Origin: Bacteroidales bacterium
Lineage (GTDB): Bacteria; Bacteroidota; Bacteroidia; Bacteroidales; ML635J-15
Length of the DNA: 64,000 bases
Assembly (NCBI GenBank): GCA_031275085.1
Contig: JAISPG010000027.1
Location: 21,237-85,236, forward strand
Direction: 5' to 3'
In this document: one piece after another, positions 8,606 through 17,710 of the stretch
Position numbering within the stretch: position 1 is the stretch's first letter
How the letters are laid out: each line of letters starts with the position of its first letter
The notes under the pieces: model-generated
The model's input: only the letters and a program-made list of their open reading frames with translations
Database searches by the model: none
Told to the model about the DNA's origin: nothing
Program-made: the position numbers and the translations under genes

Positions 8606-9968
8606 AATAATGAATTATCTTATAATTATTATTTGCAGCTAAATAATTATGAATTATCAGGCTTGTTTCTTTACTGAAATTTTGCTTACATATCATATCT
8701 TCAACATCTTCAAGCCTGAAATCAGTATTACTGTCTAAAAAACCAAAACCAACATATTCAGAAGATTTTACAGAAACAATACCGATCTTAAAATTATCAC
8801 AATTATGTATAAAAATATATGCATTTTTTAATCCTGAATTAAATTTATTAATCAGTTTTTCTGCCCTTGAATTATATTCATTCACTGGTTCTTCGCCACA
8901 ACATGCTCCTTTACATTCTCCCAAACCATAATAAAAACATGCCCCTGCACATGTATATAATCCGCATAATTTACGACATAAGTTATATTCTACACAATAT
9001 TTCATCAAAATATCCTCAGACTCTTTTTTTGTTGAATATAAGGCAAGAATACCTGAAACAGAGTTCTCTATATTCTGAACAAAAAACCTTATATAACCTT
9101 TTTCATCTTCATTAAAGCATATTCCCCACTTTTTTGTGTTTTTTATATTTTTTTTATTATACGCAGGAAGATTTTTCGCTATTTCTTCAGCTTCCCGCAA
9201 CTGGCTTATCAATTCACAACCCGTAAGTTCATAATCAATGTCAACAATACATGATCTTAATTTTTTATGTTTCTCATTTCTAAAAAAGGCTAAAATAGCG
9301 GATTTTATATTTTTAGATTTTCCTATATAAATTATTTCCCCGTCCGAATTATAAAAATTAAAAATTCCAAATTTTTCCGGTAAATTATTTAACAATGTAA
9401 GATCAAATTGTTCGTTTATTCCTGTTAATGAAAAACCATTGATATTTATTCCGCCGAATTGCTCAAGATCATATCTCAATATACGATAAAAAAGATCAAC
9501 GGTTGCTCTGGCATCACCAAAAGCCCTGTGACGATTTTCAAGTTTAATATCAAATTCTTTACAAATATTCCCCAGACTATATGATCCTAATCCTTTAAAC
9601 AATTTACGGCTTAATTTTAATGTACACAAAGTGTCACGTTTAAAATCATAGCCTAAACCGGCAAACTCCTGTTTTATAAAACCATAGTCAAATCCTGCAT
9701 TATGAGCCACAAAAATCGTATCTTTTGTTATTTCTACAATATCTTTAGCAATTTCATAAAATTTAGGAGCAGATTCAACCATTTCATTTGAAATGCCTGT
9801 TAGATTTTCAATGAATGGTGGTATATAAGATTCAGGATTTACCAGACTACAAAATTCTGAGATTATTTGTTTTCCATCAGTAACAAAAATCGCAATTTCT
9901 GTAATCTTACAGCTTTTATTATAACCGCCGTTAGTTTCAATATCTACAACAGAGAATAATTTTGACAT
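8604..9968 (-). CDS. DEDDh 3'-5' exonuclease fused to a UvrC-type GIY-YIG domain
   Basis: The protein has 454 residues. Residues 1-170 form a DnaQ-type exonuclease: VVDIETNGG (first acidic pair), VAHNAGFDYGF, and HRAFGDARATVDLF with the DEDDh histidine and aspartate. Residues about 200-280 resemble the N-terminus of UvrC (YIGKSKNIKSAI, LISQLREAEEIAKNLPAYN). The GIY half is GIF and the usual nuclease arginine is Ala, so this domain may be inactive. The C-terminus has a Cys-rich segment (CRKLCGLYTCAGACFYYGL). The fusion is known in Bacteroidota and presumably acts in repair. Confidence 0.85.
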   Translation of the reverse strand: MSKLFSVVDIETNGGYNKSCKITEIAIFVTDGKQIISEFCSLVNPESYIPPFIENLTGISNEMVESAPKFYEIAKDIVEITKDTIFVAHNAGFDYGFIKQEFAGLGYDFKRDTLCTLKLSRKLFKGLGSYSLGNICKEFDIKLENRHRAFGDARATVDLFYRILRYDLEQFGGININGFSLTGINEQFDLTLLNNLPEKFGIFNFYNSDGEIIYIGKSKNIKSAILAFFRNEKHKKLRSCIVDIDYELTGCELISQLREAEEIAKNLPAYNKKNIKNTKKWGICFNEDEKGYIRFFVQNIENSVSGILALYSTKKESEDILMKYCVEYNLCRKLCGLYTCAGACFYYGLGECKGACCGEEPVNEYNSRAEKLINKFNSGLKNAYIFIHNCDNFKIGIVSVKSSEYVGFGFLDSNTDFRLEDVEDMICKQNFSKETSLIIHNYLAANNNYKIIHY

Positions 9969-10130
9969 TAATAAATATTCCGTTTTTTTATTTTTGGACA
10001 GAGACTTTTCTTATTTATAATATCTCCCTTCATGGCATTTCAGATATTCCATAATGCAAAATTAATAAATAGTTCCGACTGTTTTACTTAAAAAAAGGAA
10101 ATATTATGCTAATTTTTTATCTATATTTTT

Positions 10131-10138
10131 TATTTTTG
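10131..10138 (+). promoter_or_regulatory. Candidate -7 element upstream of the YebC-type gene
   Basis: TATTTTTG matches the Bacteroidota -7 pattern TAnnTTTG, 36 bases before the ATG. No convincing -33 TTTG was seen at the expected spacing. Confidence 0.35.
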
Positions 10139-10174
10139 TATTTTGATTTACCATATAATTAAAAATTTAAATTT

Positions 10175-10921
10175 ATGTCAGGACATAGTAAATGGTCAAC
10201 AATTAAAAGAAAAAAAGGTGCACTGGATGCTAAAAGATCTAAAATTTTTTCAAAGTTATCAAAAGAAATTACAATAGCTGTTAAAGAAGGCGGCGGACAC
10301 GATCCCGATTACAACTCAAGATTAAGATTGGCTATTCAGAATGCTAAGGGCGTTAATATGCCAAAAGAAAATATCGAAAGAGCGATAAAAAAAGGCGATC
10401 AGGATGGTGCTAATTTTTCTGAAACTACCTTTGAAGGATATGCTCCTCACGGAATTGCAGTTTTTGTAGAATGTTTATCGGATAATAACAACCGTACTGT
10501 ATCAAATGTAAGAGCTGCTTTTAATAAATATAACGGCACTTTAGGAACAAATGGTTCTTTAAGTTTTTTATTTGACAGAAAAGGAGTTTTCGAATTAGAA
10601 AAACCTGAAAATATTGATTTCGAAGAGCTTGAATTGGAACTTATCGATGCTGGCGCAGAAGAGATTGAAATTGAAGATAATACAATAACAATAACCTCGG
10701 CAATGGAAGATTTTGGTAATATTAATAAAAAACTTGAAGAGTTGAATATTAATGTTACAAATGCCGAATTACAACGTATTCCTAATGATACTAAAGAATT
10801 GCCGGTAAACGAGGCAAAGTCGGTTCTTAAACTTATTGAAATCCTGGAAGATGACGATGATGTACAAAAAGTATTTCATAATCTTGAAATGACCGACGAG
10901 CTTGCTGAAGCAATGGATTAA
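10175..10921 (+). CDS. yebC: YebC/PmpR/TACO1 family protein
   Basis: The 248-residue protein starts MSGHSKWSTIKRKKGALDAKR, the family signature. It continues with SRLRLAIQNAKGVNMPKENIERAIKKG and YAPHGIAVFVECLSDNNNRT, and ends in an acidic region. Members are transcriptional regulators or translation factors that relieve ribosome stalling, and act in the cytosol. Length is normal and no gene is close enough to suggest an operon. Confidence 0.93.
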   Translation: MSGHSKWSTIKRKKGALDAKRSKIFSKLSKEITIAVKEGGGHDPDYNSRLRLAIQNAKGVNMPKENIERAIKKGDQDGANFSETTFEGYAPHGIAVFVECLSDNNNRTVSNVRAAFNKYNGTLGTNGSLSFLFDRKGVFELEKPENIDFEELELELIDAGAEEIEIEDNTITITSAMEDFGNINKKLEELNINVTNAELQRIPNDTKELPVNEAKSVLKLIEILEDDDDVQKVFHNLEMTDELAEAMD

Positions 10922-11071
10922 AATATTTTTTTATCGGCGCATAGACAGGTTATTTAAAACTATTGGCCATTAGGCTAAACAATAAGCATATATTTTAGTT
11001 TTATTATTTATAATAGATTATAAATATAATTTTCATAAATGAATTTTAGTATTAATTAAATAAATGAAAAA

Positions 11072-11758
11072 ATGAAAAAATATTTTGCAGAAATGATAGG
11101 AACGTTCGTTCTTGTTCTTGGTGGTTGCGGTACTGCAATTTTTGCAGGTGGAACGGTTGGTTTCCTTGGTGTTGCGTTAGCCTTTGGGTTAACTATTGTA
11201 GCTATGGCATACGGTATAGGGAATATTTCCGGAGCTCACCTTAATCCTGCTGTATCGGTAGGAGTATTTTGTGCCGGAAAAATGAGTATAAAAGACCTGT
11301 GCGGTTATGTTGTATTCCAGATAATCGGAGGTATCCTGGCTGCAGCTTTATTGGCTTTTATTGTAAGTCAATATGGAGGTACAAGAGGAACATTTGCAGC
11401 AAACGGTTATGGTGAAGCTTTTGCCGGAGCTCCGGGATATTATCAGATAAGTGCAGCCGGAGCATTTGTAACTGAAATGGTTCTTACATTTATTTTCCTT
11501 ATTGTAATTTTAGGTGTAACAGATAAAAGTTCAACTCCGGGATTTGCAGGTTTAGCTATTGGATTAACCTTGACATTAATCCACTTAATAAGTATTCCTT
11601 TGACCAATACATCTGTTAATCCTGCACGTTCAATTAGCCAGGCAATTTTTTCTGAAAATACTGTAGTATTATCTCAATTATGGCTGTTCATTATTGCTCC
11701 AATAATAGGTGCAATCTTAGGAGCTTTTGTATGGAAAGCTATAAAAACTAAAGAATAA
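11072..11758 (+). CDS. aqpZ: Aquaporin Z-type water channel
   Basis: The 228-residue MIP-family protein has six membrane spans and the two NPA boxes: SGAHLNPAVSVG after the second span and NTSVNPARSISQA after the fifth. The short loops and the lack of the extra Asp near the second NPA favour a water-specific AqpZ-type pore over a glycerol facilitator. The ATG at 11072 opens MKKYFAEMIGTFVLVLGGCG, a typical start. It is monocistronic, with a terminator just downstream. Confidence 0.92.
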   Translation: MKKYFAEMIGTFVLVLGGCGTAIFAGGTVGFLGVALAFGLTIVAMAYGIGNISGAHLNPAVSVGVFCAGKMSIKDLCGYVVFQIIGGILAAALLAFIVSQYGGTRGTFAANGYGEAFAGAPGYYQISAAGAFVTEMVLTFIFLIVILGVTDKSSTPGFAGLAIGLTLTLIHLISIPLTNTSVNPARSISQAIFSENTVVLSQLWLFIIAPIIGAILGAFVWKAIKTKE

Positions 11759-11780
11759 ACTATTTATTTAAATAAAATAA

Positions 11781-11814
11781 AAATAGAATCTGAGAACTCA
11801 GGTTCTATTTTTTT
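11781..11814 (+). terminator. Terminator after aqpZ
   Basis: The stem AATAGAATCTGAG pairs with CTCAGGTTCTATT (one T.G pair) and is followed by a T-run, 22 bases after the stop codon. Confidence 0.8.
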
Positions 11815-11932
11815 ATCTATATAACCAGGATCAATTAAAAATATAAAAGAAAGAAAATCTACTAATTACAATAACACAACATGTTTATAATTGAGATAAT
11901 TTTCAAAAAAAGATAAAAAAAATAAAAAAAAA

Positions 11933-11964
11933 TTTGGAAGAATAAAAAAAAGTTTATTTCTTTG
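11933..11964 (+). promoter_or_regulatory. Promoter of tRNA-Glu
   Basis: TTTG at 11933-11936, then a 20-base spacer, then TTTCTTTG at 11957-11964, one mismatch from TAnnTTTG. The tRNA starts 27 bases later, which leaves a short leader. Confidence 0.5.
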
Positions 11965-11990
11965 CAGTCCCAAATTACGATTTAGGAAAC

Positions 11991-12062
11991 GGTCCGGTCG
12001 TCTAGGGGTTAGGACGCCAGGTTTTCATCCTGGTAACCGGGGTTCGATTCCCCGTCGGACTG
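11991..12062 (+). tRNA. tRNA-Glu (anticodon TTC)
   Basis: The cloverleaf reads by eye: a 7-bp acceptor stem (GGTCCGG with TCGGACT, two wobble pairs), a D-arm with GTCTAGGGGTTAGGAC, anticodon stem CCAGG/CCTGG enclosing TTTTCAT (anticodon TTC) and T-arm CGGGGTTCGATTCCCCG. CCA is not encoded. A terminator follows at 12070. Confidence 0.93.
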
Positions 12063-12069
12063 CAAAAAC

Positions 12070-12098
12070 AAAAAGCCTTGAAATTCAAGGCTTTTTTA
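12070..12098 (+). terminator. Terminator after tRNA-Glu
   Basis: The stem AAAAAGCCTTG / CAAGGCTTTTT encloses the loop AAATT and ends in a T-run. Confidence 0.8.
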
Positions 12099-12171
12099 TT
12101 TTAGCTTTACAAATTTTCGTTATTCTAAATAAAAAAGGGCTCAATGTAAAAATTAGGTGGAGCCAAAAAAA

Positions 12172-13179
12172 TTAAGCAAAAAGTTTAGCCAATCTAAAAA
12201 TGAAAAAAGGAATATCTCTTACTCCTCTAAATTGAGCTCTAAACGCTTTAATTTTAGCATTAAAAGATTCAGCCGAAGCATTAGTAGCTCTTCTATCAAA
12301 GTAGTTAACAATAGTTAAATAATTATTTTTCATAGTTTCTATTACAGATTTAAAGAATTTCAGGTTTAATTTTTCAACTTTATTGTACCAATGAGCAAGT
12401 TTTGTTATAGCTATATTTTTGTTTATTCTTTGATTATATATATCAGTTAGTTCCAGAGAGATATGGTAAGCTTCTTCAATTTGAGGATATTGTTCAAATA
12501 ATATTTCAGCTCTGGTTTGTTGTTCATTAGTCCATTTTGAAGCGTGTTTCATAACTATATACCTGCTTCTTGCCAGTAATTCTCTTCTAGTATCACCATT
12601 AGAGAATATATGTGATTTAAAAACATGTCCGGTTTCTTTTGCTAATTGAATTTCGGCATTTTCCTGATCAATAGCCTGTCATCTGTAACTGACTCTTAAG
12701 TCATTTACTGCTTCATTGATTAAACGTTGTACATGGAACCTGTCACTTACATGTACTGCATATGGAAAACTAAATTTTACAATTTGTTTCATTGTTGGTG
12801 CAAGATCTAATGTTACTTCTTTTACTTTTTTTCTTTTTACGGTGGGTATTTTGGATAAGGCATAGGTAACATTATCTGATTTAGTCCCTTTTATTATAGC
12901 AACTAAAGAACCTTTCCTTCCTTTTGCTGATTTATTGGTTACTATAGTATAAATCTCTCCCTGTGAAAGAGTAGTTTCATCTATACTTAAGTATTCACCA
13001 ATATTATCTTCAAATATTATAAAATCATGACTATAGACTTGTTCTTCCCATTCTGAAAAATTACTTATGTGTAATTTATACTGACGTGATAATAATGCTC
13101 CATCTACACTGTACATAGAACCTATAGTGGAAATACTTAAACTACTTTCTTCTATGCGTCCCTTTAAAAAAAAGAGCAA
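12172..13179 (-). pseudogene. ISL3-type DDE transposase, main part, interrupted by an in-frame TGA
   Basis: One reading frame runs from the overlap with the N-terminal ORF to 12172, with a single TGA at 12679-12681. It reads ...DLRVSYR, stop, QAIDQENAEIQLAKE..., and relatives have Trp at that point (TGG to TGA). Upstream are YLSIDETTLSQGEIYTIVTN (first catalytic Asp region) and EVTLDLAPTMKQIV...VSDRFHVQRL (second Asp). Downstream is FDRRATNASAESFNAKIKAF (catalytic Glu region). All catalytic blocks are present, so the nonsense codon is the only obvious lesion. Confidence 0.85.
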
Positions 13180-13495
13180 ATCCTTGTGAAAGATGCGTCC
13201 CGTAATGAGTTAAATCATAACTATTACTTATTTCTTTTCCTGTTTCTTTTTCAAACCATTTTCTTTTTCTTACATGAAGATATACCGATTTACCCCTGAG
13301 TGGAAAATCTTGTATGGTAGTTGGTGATGTAAATCCTTTAGACTGGTAACTGTAAGAATCTGATCTGGGTGGATTGGAGTGTTCATCCAAACGGATATCT
13401 ATACTGGAGGATGTATCATGAATATCGACTACTTCAAAATTGTGTAAGACTTCTATGGGGAGAACCAATTTTAATAATTCGTAAGAAAAATTCAT
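13142..13495 (-). CDS. ISAon1-type transposase N-terminal region protein
   Basis: The 117-residue ORF (MNFSYELLKLVLPIEVLHNF ... TIQDFPLRGKSVYLHVRKRK) corresponds to the separate N-terminal region found in ISAon1-like elements and probably binds the ends. It overlaps the main transposase frame by 38 bases. The overlap holds an 8-T run followed by AAAGG on the coding strand, a plausible slippage site. The main ORF lies in the frame one base ahead, so joining them needs loss of one T or a +1 shift. Confidence 0.75.
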   Translation of the reverse strand: MNFSYELLKLVLPIEVLHNFEVVDIHDTSSSIDIRLDEHSNPPRSDSYSYQSKGFTSPTTIQDFPLRGKSVYLHVRKRKWFEKETGKEISNSYDLTHYGTHLSQGFALFFKGTHRRK

Positions 13496-13587
13496 CGCTT
13501 TTTTAACAAAGATAAATTTTATCCACCTATTTTTTACATTGACCCATATTTTAGGGTTGAGCCGGTTGTGCCTCGTTTACAGTTAAA

Positions 13588-13623
13588 TGTAAAGAAATAA
13601 GCCTGATTATATCAGGCTTATTT
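13588..13623 (-). terminator. Terminator after tRNA-Lys
   Basis: A perfect 13-bp stem, AAATAAGCCTGAT / ATCAGGCTTATTT, encloses a 3-base loop and lies directly downstream of the minus-strand tRNA. Confidence 0.75.
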
Positions 13624-13626
13624 TTG

Positions 13627-13699
13627 TGATTGATCGGAGACTCGAACTCCGGACCCCCTGCTTAAAAGGCAGGTGCTCTACCTGCTGAGCTAATCAATC
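13627..13699 (-). tRNA. tRNA-Lys (anticodon TTT)
   Basis: The minus strand shows acceptor GATTGAT with ATCAATC, TAGCTCAGCAGGTAGAGC in the D-arm, stem CCTGC/GCAGG around CTTTTAA (anticodon TTT) and T-arm CGGAGTTCGAGTCTCCG. The discriminator is A. Length is 73 bases and CCA is not encoded. Confidence 0.95.
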
Positions 13700-14023
13700 A
13701 ATATTTCATTTTTCATTTCCCGTTTTGGGACTGCAAAGATATGATTATTGATTCTATTTTCCCAAAAAAAAATAAAAAAAAATTGTAAAAATTTCAAACA
13801 TCATTAGTATTAAACTAATAATCAATTATTTAAAAATAATATTTTTTATAAAATATTTGAATAATTACTATAGGATATGTTCGATATAGATTATCTAACA
13901 ATATAAAATTTATTAATCTGCTATCTGTTTTAAACATTTTAAAAAAAATCTTACCATTAATAAAAAAAAAATCTTATCTTGCGTTTAATTTTAATTATTT
14001 AATTAATAAAAGATTTTCCGATT
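13700..14023. other. AT-rich intergenic region
   Basis: This gap of 324 bases between the start of tRNA-Lys and the serine-protease gene serves as the upstream region of both. I see long A-runs but no gene, repeat or clear -33/-7 pair. Confidence 0.5.
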
Positions 14024-17000
14024 ATGAAAAATTTTACTTTTCTACTGTTCATTTTAATAATCCTTGGTGTCAATACTAATAGTTATAGCCAGAGAAGCTA
14101 CGGAGGCTTGCCGGTAAGTTATACCTTAAAAAGCCTTAATAATGATATTGACCATATCATGCTTCCCAGACCCGATATAAATTCTATAAAACAAGAAGAT
14201 TATGAAAATGATAAAAACGGAGGAATGCACAGAGTTGGTTATATTATTCCTGTAAAGTATAATATGAATAATTCGGGGACATGGGATGTTCTGGAAGACG
14301 GAACTCATGTATGGAGATTTAAAATAACATGTCCTGATGCACTTGCATTAACAATGCTCTATAAAGAATTTTATTTACCTGAAGGTACCCAGTTATTCCT
14401 ATACAATGAAAACAGAAAACAACTGTTAGGTTCATATGATCATCGTACAAATCCGGAATCAGGTGATAGTTTTTCAACACAGATGATACAGGGTGAAACT
14501 ACATATATAGAATACATAAAACCTGAAAATGTTTCGGAGGAAGCCATAATAGACATAGAAGGAGTTGTATATAATTACCGTAATGTAGAACAATTTGTCG
14601 GACATTACGAGTCCCATAAAGCTACTAGTTTTGGATCATCCGGAAGTTGTAATGTTAATATAAATTGTCCGGAAGGAAACAATTGGCAAACACAAAAAAA
14701 AGGAGTTGCAGTTATTTATGTTATTGAAGGAGGAATGGCTGGTTTTTGTTCAGGAACAATCGTTAATAATACTTCAAATGACGGAACCCCATATATGTTA
14801 ACCGCAGATCATTGCGGCGGAACTGCTACTACTTCCGAGTTTAACCAGTGGCAATTCCACTTTAATTTTGAAGCAACCGGTTGTTCAAACCCAGCGACAG
14901 CCCCATCAGTAACCAGTTCTACCGTAACAGGATGTACTTTCAAGTCAAGAGGTCCTAACGGTGCCGGAGGAACTGACTTTTTGTTACTGGAGCTTAATAC
15001 AACAGAAACTGCCTTAGCCGGCATGAATGTTTATTACAACGGCTGGGACAGAAATACTACAGCCAGTAGCTCCGGTGTAAGTATACACCACCCATCAGGC
15101 GATATAAAAAAGGTATCCACATATACCGCAACATTACAAAGCGGAACATTTAACAGTTGTATCAGTAACGGACATTGGAGAGCCAATTGGGCATCTACTG
15201 CAACAAACTGGGGAATAACAGAAGGCGGCTCATCCGGTTCACCTATTTTTAACGGTGCCAATAAACTTGTTATCGGAACATTGAGCGGAGGAGCTTCCGA
15301 CTGTGGAGTTCCTGCAGCACAAGCCTACGACCTATATGGAAAATTTGATATCCATTGGGAAGGTAACGGCACATCAAACGACAGAAAATTAAAACCATGG
15401 TTAGATCCCGGAAATACAGGAGTTATGACATGTCCGGGGTATGATCCTAACAGTGGCTCATTACCTCCGGTAGCAAATTTTTCGGGAACACCAACAACAA
15501 TTGATGTTGGCGGTGTTGTTAATTTTACAGATCTATCTACAAATACGCCAACCACATGGTCATGGACTTTTGACGGAGGAACTCCGTCAACAAGTACTGT
15601 ACAAAATCCTTCCGTTATATATAACGCTCCGGGTGTATACAGTGTATCCCTGACTGTTTCCAATGGTTCCGGCACAAGTACTCCCGAAACTAAATCCGGC
15701 TATATAATAGTAAATTCAACCGGAAATTGTTCAAATGATCTTTTGGCAGCATTTGTGGCATCTATATACGAAGTGACGGCAGGACAGGATTGCATAAATT
15801 TTGATGATCAGTCGACAGGTAATGTAAATAATTGGAGCTGGAGTTTTCCGGGTGCGGTAACAACATCTTCAACAGATCGTTCTCCTCGTAATATCTGTTA
15901 CAATGTTGCAGGAACTTATGATGTTATATTGGAAGTAAGATGCGGTGAGTATCGAAATACAACTATCTGCGAAGATTGTATCACAGTTCTTCCTGATCCG
16001 GAAGCGCCAATAGCTGATTTTGACGCAGACTATATTGTTGTTCCGGTTGGTAGTGTTGTTCATTTTACAAATCTCTCTCAAAACGGGCCTTTTGACCAAT
16101 GGGTATGGAATTTTGAAGGAGGACTTCCTGAAACTTATAACCAGGAGACCCCTCCTCCTGTTGCTTATAACACAGTAGGATCTTTTGATGTTTCATTAAG
16201 ATGTCGTAAAACTAACGGAAGACAAGATGTAAAGTTAAAAGAAAGATTCATTAAAGTAGTTCCTCAAGCAACAACTCCACCAATTGCCGATTTTGAAGCA
16301 AATTATACAGTTATTGCCCCAGGCGAAACTATAAATTTTATAGACTTTAGCACAGGTACACCTCACAGATGGAACTGGACATTTGAAGGAGGACAACCTG
16401 CAACCAGCAACAGACAATTTCCTACAGGTATTACATATGCCAGAGCCGGAGTTTATTCTGTAACTCTGTCCGTAAGCAATAATATCGGAACAGATGCACT
16501 TACAAAACAAATGTACATATTAGTTACTACAACCGACACATGTTCTAATGCGCCTCAAGCAAACTTCACTGCCCAAAACAGGCTTATTGAAGCAGAAGGA
16601 ACCGTATATTTCCAGAACCTGACTACCGGTAACCCGACATATTGTATGTGGGAATTTCAGGGAGGAACTCCTTCTTACAGCACAGAACAAACTCCAAGTC
16701 AACCGGTAAAATATAATACTCCGGGTATATATAAAGTAAAACTTACTACATCAAACAACTGTGGCTCCACTGCATTAACAAAAGATAAATACATATATGT
16801 ATTTAGCGGACTTGTTCCTTCATATTGTGATACTATTACAACTGTAAGATCAGGTGAAACATACGGACCGATAGAATATCCCTCTTCTTACTATGGATAT
16901 ATATCCGGACATAACGGAAGAAAGATCAGAAATTTTGCAAATTATTTCGAATATTATACTTTTAATGAAATAAATGCACTGTTATTGCCTGTTTATGAAG

Positions 17001-17650
17001 CAGAAGCAGGAGATTCCACTTCATATGTTGATTTCTGTATCTGGGAGCCTGATGGTAGAAGACCAGCTTCAGAACCATATGCCAGAAAAAGGATTTATAT
17101 TAAAGATTTAGCTACTAATAATCAAAATAATTTTATAAAATTTGATGCTCCTATCCATATTGATGGACCTTTCTATGCAGGATTTCGTCTGAACTATCCT
17201 GATAAAGACAGCAATGGTGTCAGTGATGACCTATTTGTAACAGGAATGGTAACAAACAGAGCAGTAAATGATACTACCACAAACACTATGTTTTTCTACC
17301 AGGGAGGAACATGGAAATCTACAAATGAGCTATTCGGTTTCAGTTCTTCGCTTGTTATCAGACCAATATCTTGTCTTGTTGATATTCCATCCAATATTTC
17401 GGAAAATAATATTGATATTTATCCTAACCCTACATCCGGAATAATAAACATAATAATACCAGATGAAAGCGTTAAAAACTTTTATATAGAAATTTATGAC
17501 GCATTGGGAAGAAAGCATGATGCAAAATATACAAATACAGGAACTAACGAATACTCAATAAATATAAATAATTATCCCGAAGGATTATATGTTGTAAAAG
17601 TTATATACGGAAGTTCTGTTGCAACAAAGAAAATATTGTTGACAAAATAA
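14024..17650 (+). CDS. Secreted trypsin-like serine protease with five PKD domains and T9SS tail
   Basis: The protein has 1208 residues. The signal peptide spans about 1-23. Residues about 210-460 form a lysyl-endopeptidase-like trypsin fold with a visible triad: His263 in TADHCGG, Asp318 in GGTDFLLLE and Ser404 in EGGSSGSPIF. Five PKD domains follow (about 481-568, 573-655, 660-745, 751-838, 842-930), each with the W-W-F core (for example TWSWTFDGGTPS). A 190-residue beta-rich module and a T9SS sorting tail (DIYPNPTSGIINI ... GLYVVKVIYGSSVATKKILL) end the protein. It should be cell-surface or released and degrade extracellular protein. Specificity for lysine is inferred from family only. Confidence 0.9.
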   Translation: MKNFTFLLFILIILGVNTNSYSQRSYGGLPVSYTLKSLNNDIDHIMLPRPDINSIKQEDYENDKNGGMHRVGYIIPVKYNMNNSGTWDVLEDGTHVWRFKITCPDALALTMLYKEFYLPEGTQLFLYNENRKQLLGSYDHRTNPESGDSFSTQMIQGETTYIEYIKPENVSEEAIIDIEGVVYNYRNVEQFVGHYESHKATSFGSSGSCNVNINCPEGNNWQTQKKGVAVIYVIEGGMAGFCSGTIVNNTSNDGTPYMLTADHCGGTATTSEFNQWQFHFNFEATGCSNPATAPSVTSSTVTGCTFKSRGPNGAGGTDFLLLELNTTETALAGMNVYYNGWDRNTTASSSGVSIHHPSGDIKKVSTYTATLQSGTFNSCISNGHWRANWASTATNWGITEGGSSGSPIFNGANKLVIGTLSGGASDCGVPAAQAYDLYGKFDIHWEGNGTSNDRKLKPWLDPGNTGVMTCPGYDPNSGSLPPVANFSGTPTTIDVGGVVNFTDLSTNTPTTWSWTFDGGTPSTSTVQNPSVIYNAPGVYSVSLTVSNGSGTSTPETKSGYIIVNSTGNCSNDLLAAFVASIYEVTAGQDCINFDDQSTGNVNNWSWSFPGAVTTSSTDRSPRNICYNVAGTYDVILEVRCGEYRNTTICEDCITVLPDPEAPIADFDADYIVVPVGSVVHFTNLSQNGPFDQWVWNFEGGLPETYNQETPPPVAYNTVGSFDVSLRCRKTNGRQDVKLKERFIKVVPQATTPPIADFEANYTVIAPGETINFIDFSTGTPHRWNWTFEGGQPATSNRQFPTGITYARAGVYSVTLSVSNNIGTDALTKQMYILVTTTDTCSNAPQANFTAQNRLIEAEGTVYFQNLTTGNPTYCMWEFQGGTPSYSTEQTPSQPVKYNTPGIYKVKLTTSNNCGSTALTKDKYIYVFSGLVPSYCDTITTVRSGETYGPIEYPSSYYGYISGHNGRKIRNFANYFEYYTFNEINALLLPVYEAEAGDSTSYVDFCIWEPDGRRPASEPYARKRIYIKDLATNNQNNFIKFDAPIHIDGPFYAGFRLNYPDKDSNGVSDDLFVTGMVTNRAVNDTTTNTMFFYQGGTWKSTNELFGFSSSLVIRPISCLVDIPSNISENNIDIYPNPTSGIINIIIPDESVKNFYIEIYDALGRKHDAKYTNTGTNEYSININNYPEGLYVVKVIYGSSVATKKILLTK

Positions 17651-17672
17651 ATAAATTTTAAAAAATAATTTT

Positions 17673-17710
17673 AAAACCTCTGATTATCTTTGCATAATCA
17701 GAGGTTTTTT
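17673..17710 (+). terminator. Terminator of the protease gene overlapping the btuF promoter and RBS
   Basis: A perfect 15-bp stem (AAAACCTCTGATTAT / ATAATCAGAGGTTTT) around CTTTGC is followed by T6, and the next base is the A of the btuF ATG. The -7-like TATCTTTG (17685-17692) lies across the loop, and the only Shine-Dalgarno-like sequence (AGAGG, 17700-17704) lies in the descending arm. Confidence 0.85.

Larger units (their letters stand above)
12137..13545 (-). mobile_element. ISAon1/ISL3-like insertion sequence, about 1.4 kb
   Basis: The ends carry imperfect inverted repeats of about 24 bp: GGGCTCAATGTAAAAATTAG at 12137 and the complement of 13522-13545 (GGGTCAATGTAAAAAATAGG), both followed by GTGGA. 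One indel and one mismatch separate them. Between them lie a small N-terminal ORF and a DDE transposase ORF on the minus strand. No target-site duplication was found with confidence. The element sits between convergent tRNA-Glu and tRNA-Lys. The transposase carries a premature stop, so this copy is probably inactive. Confidence 0.8.

Noticed and set aside
11961..12065. TTTGCAGTCC upstream of tRNA-Glu, inverse of its 3' end
   Set aside because: A 10-base inverted match in AT-rich sequence may be chance, and part of it overlaps the promoter.
12679..12681. TGA read as Trp (recoded genetic code)
   Set aside because: Only this transposase would need it; other genes show normal stops, so a nonsense mutation is simpler.
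15034..16702. Long minus-strand frames opposite the PKD region
   Set aside because: They are shadows of the protease gene, with odd composition and no start context or domain.
17651..17710. Cobalamin riboswitch before btuF
   Set aside because: The gap is too short and holds only the terminator hairpin.
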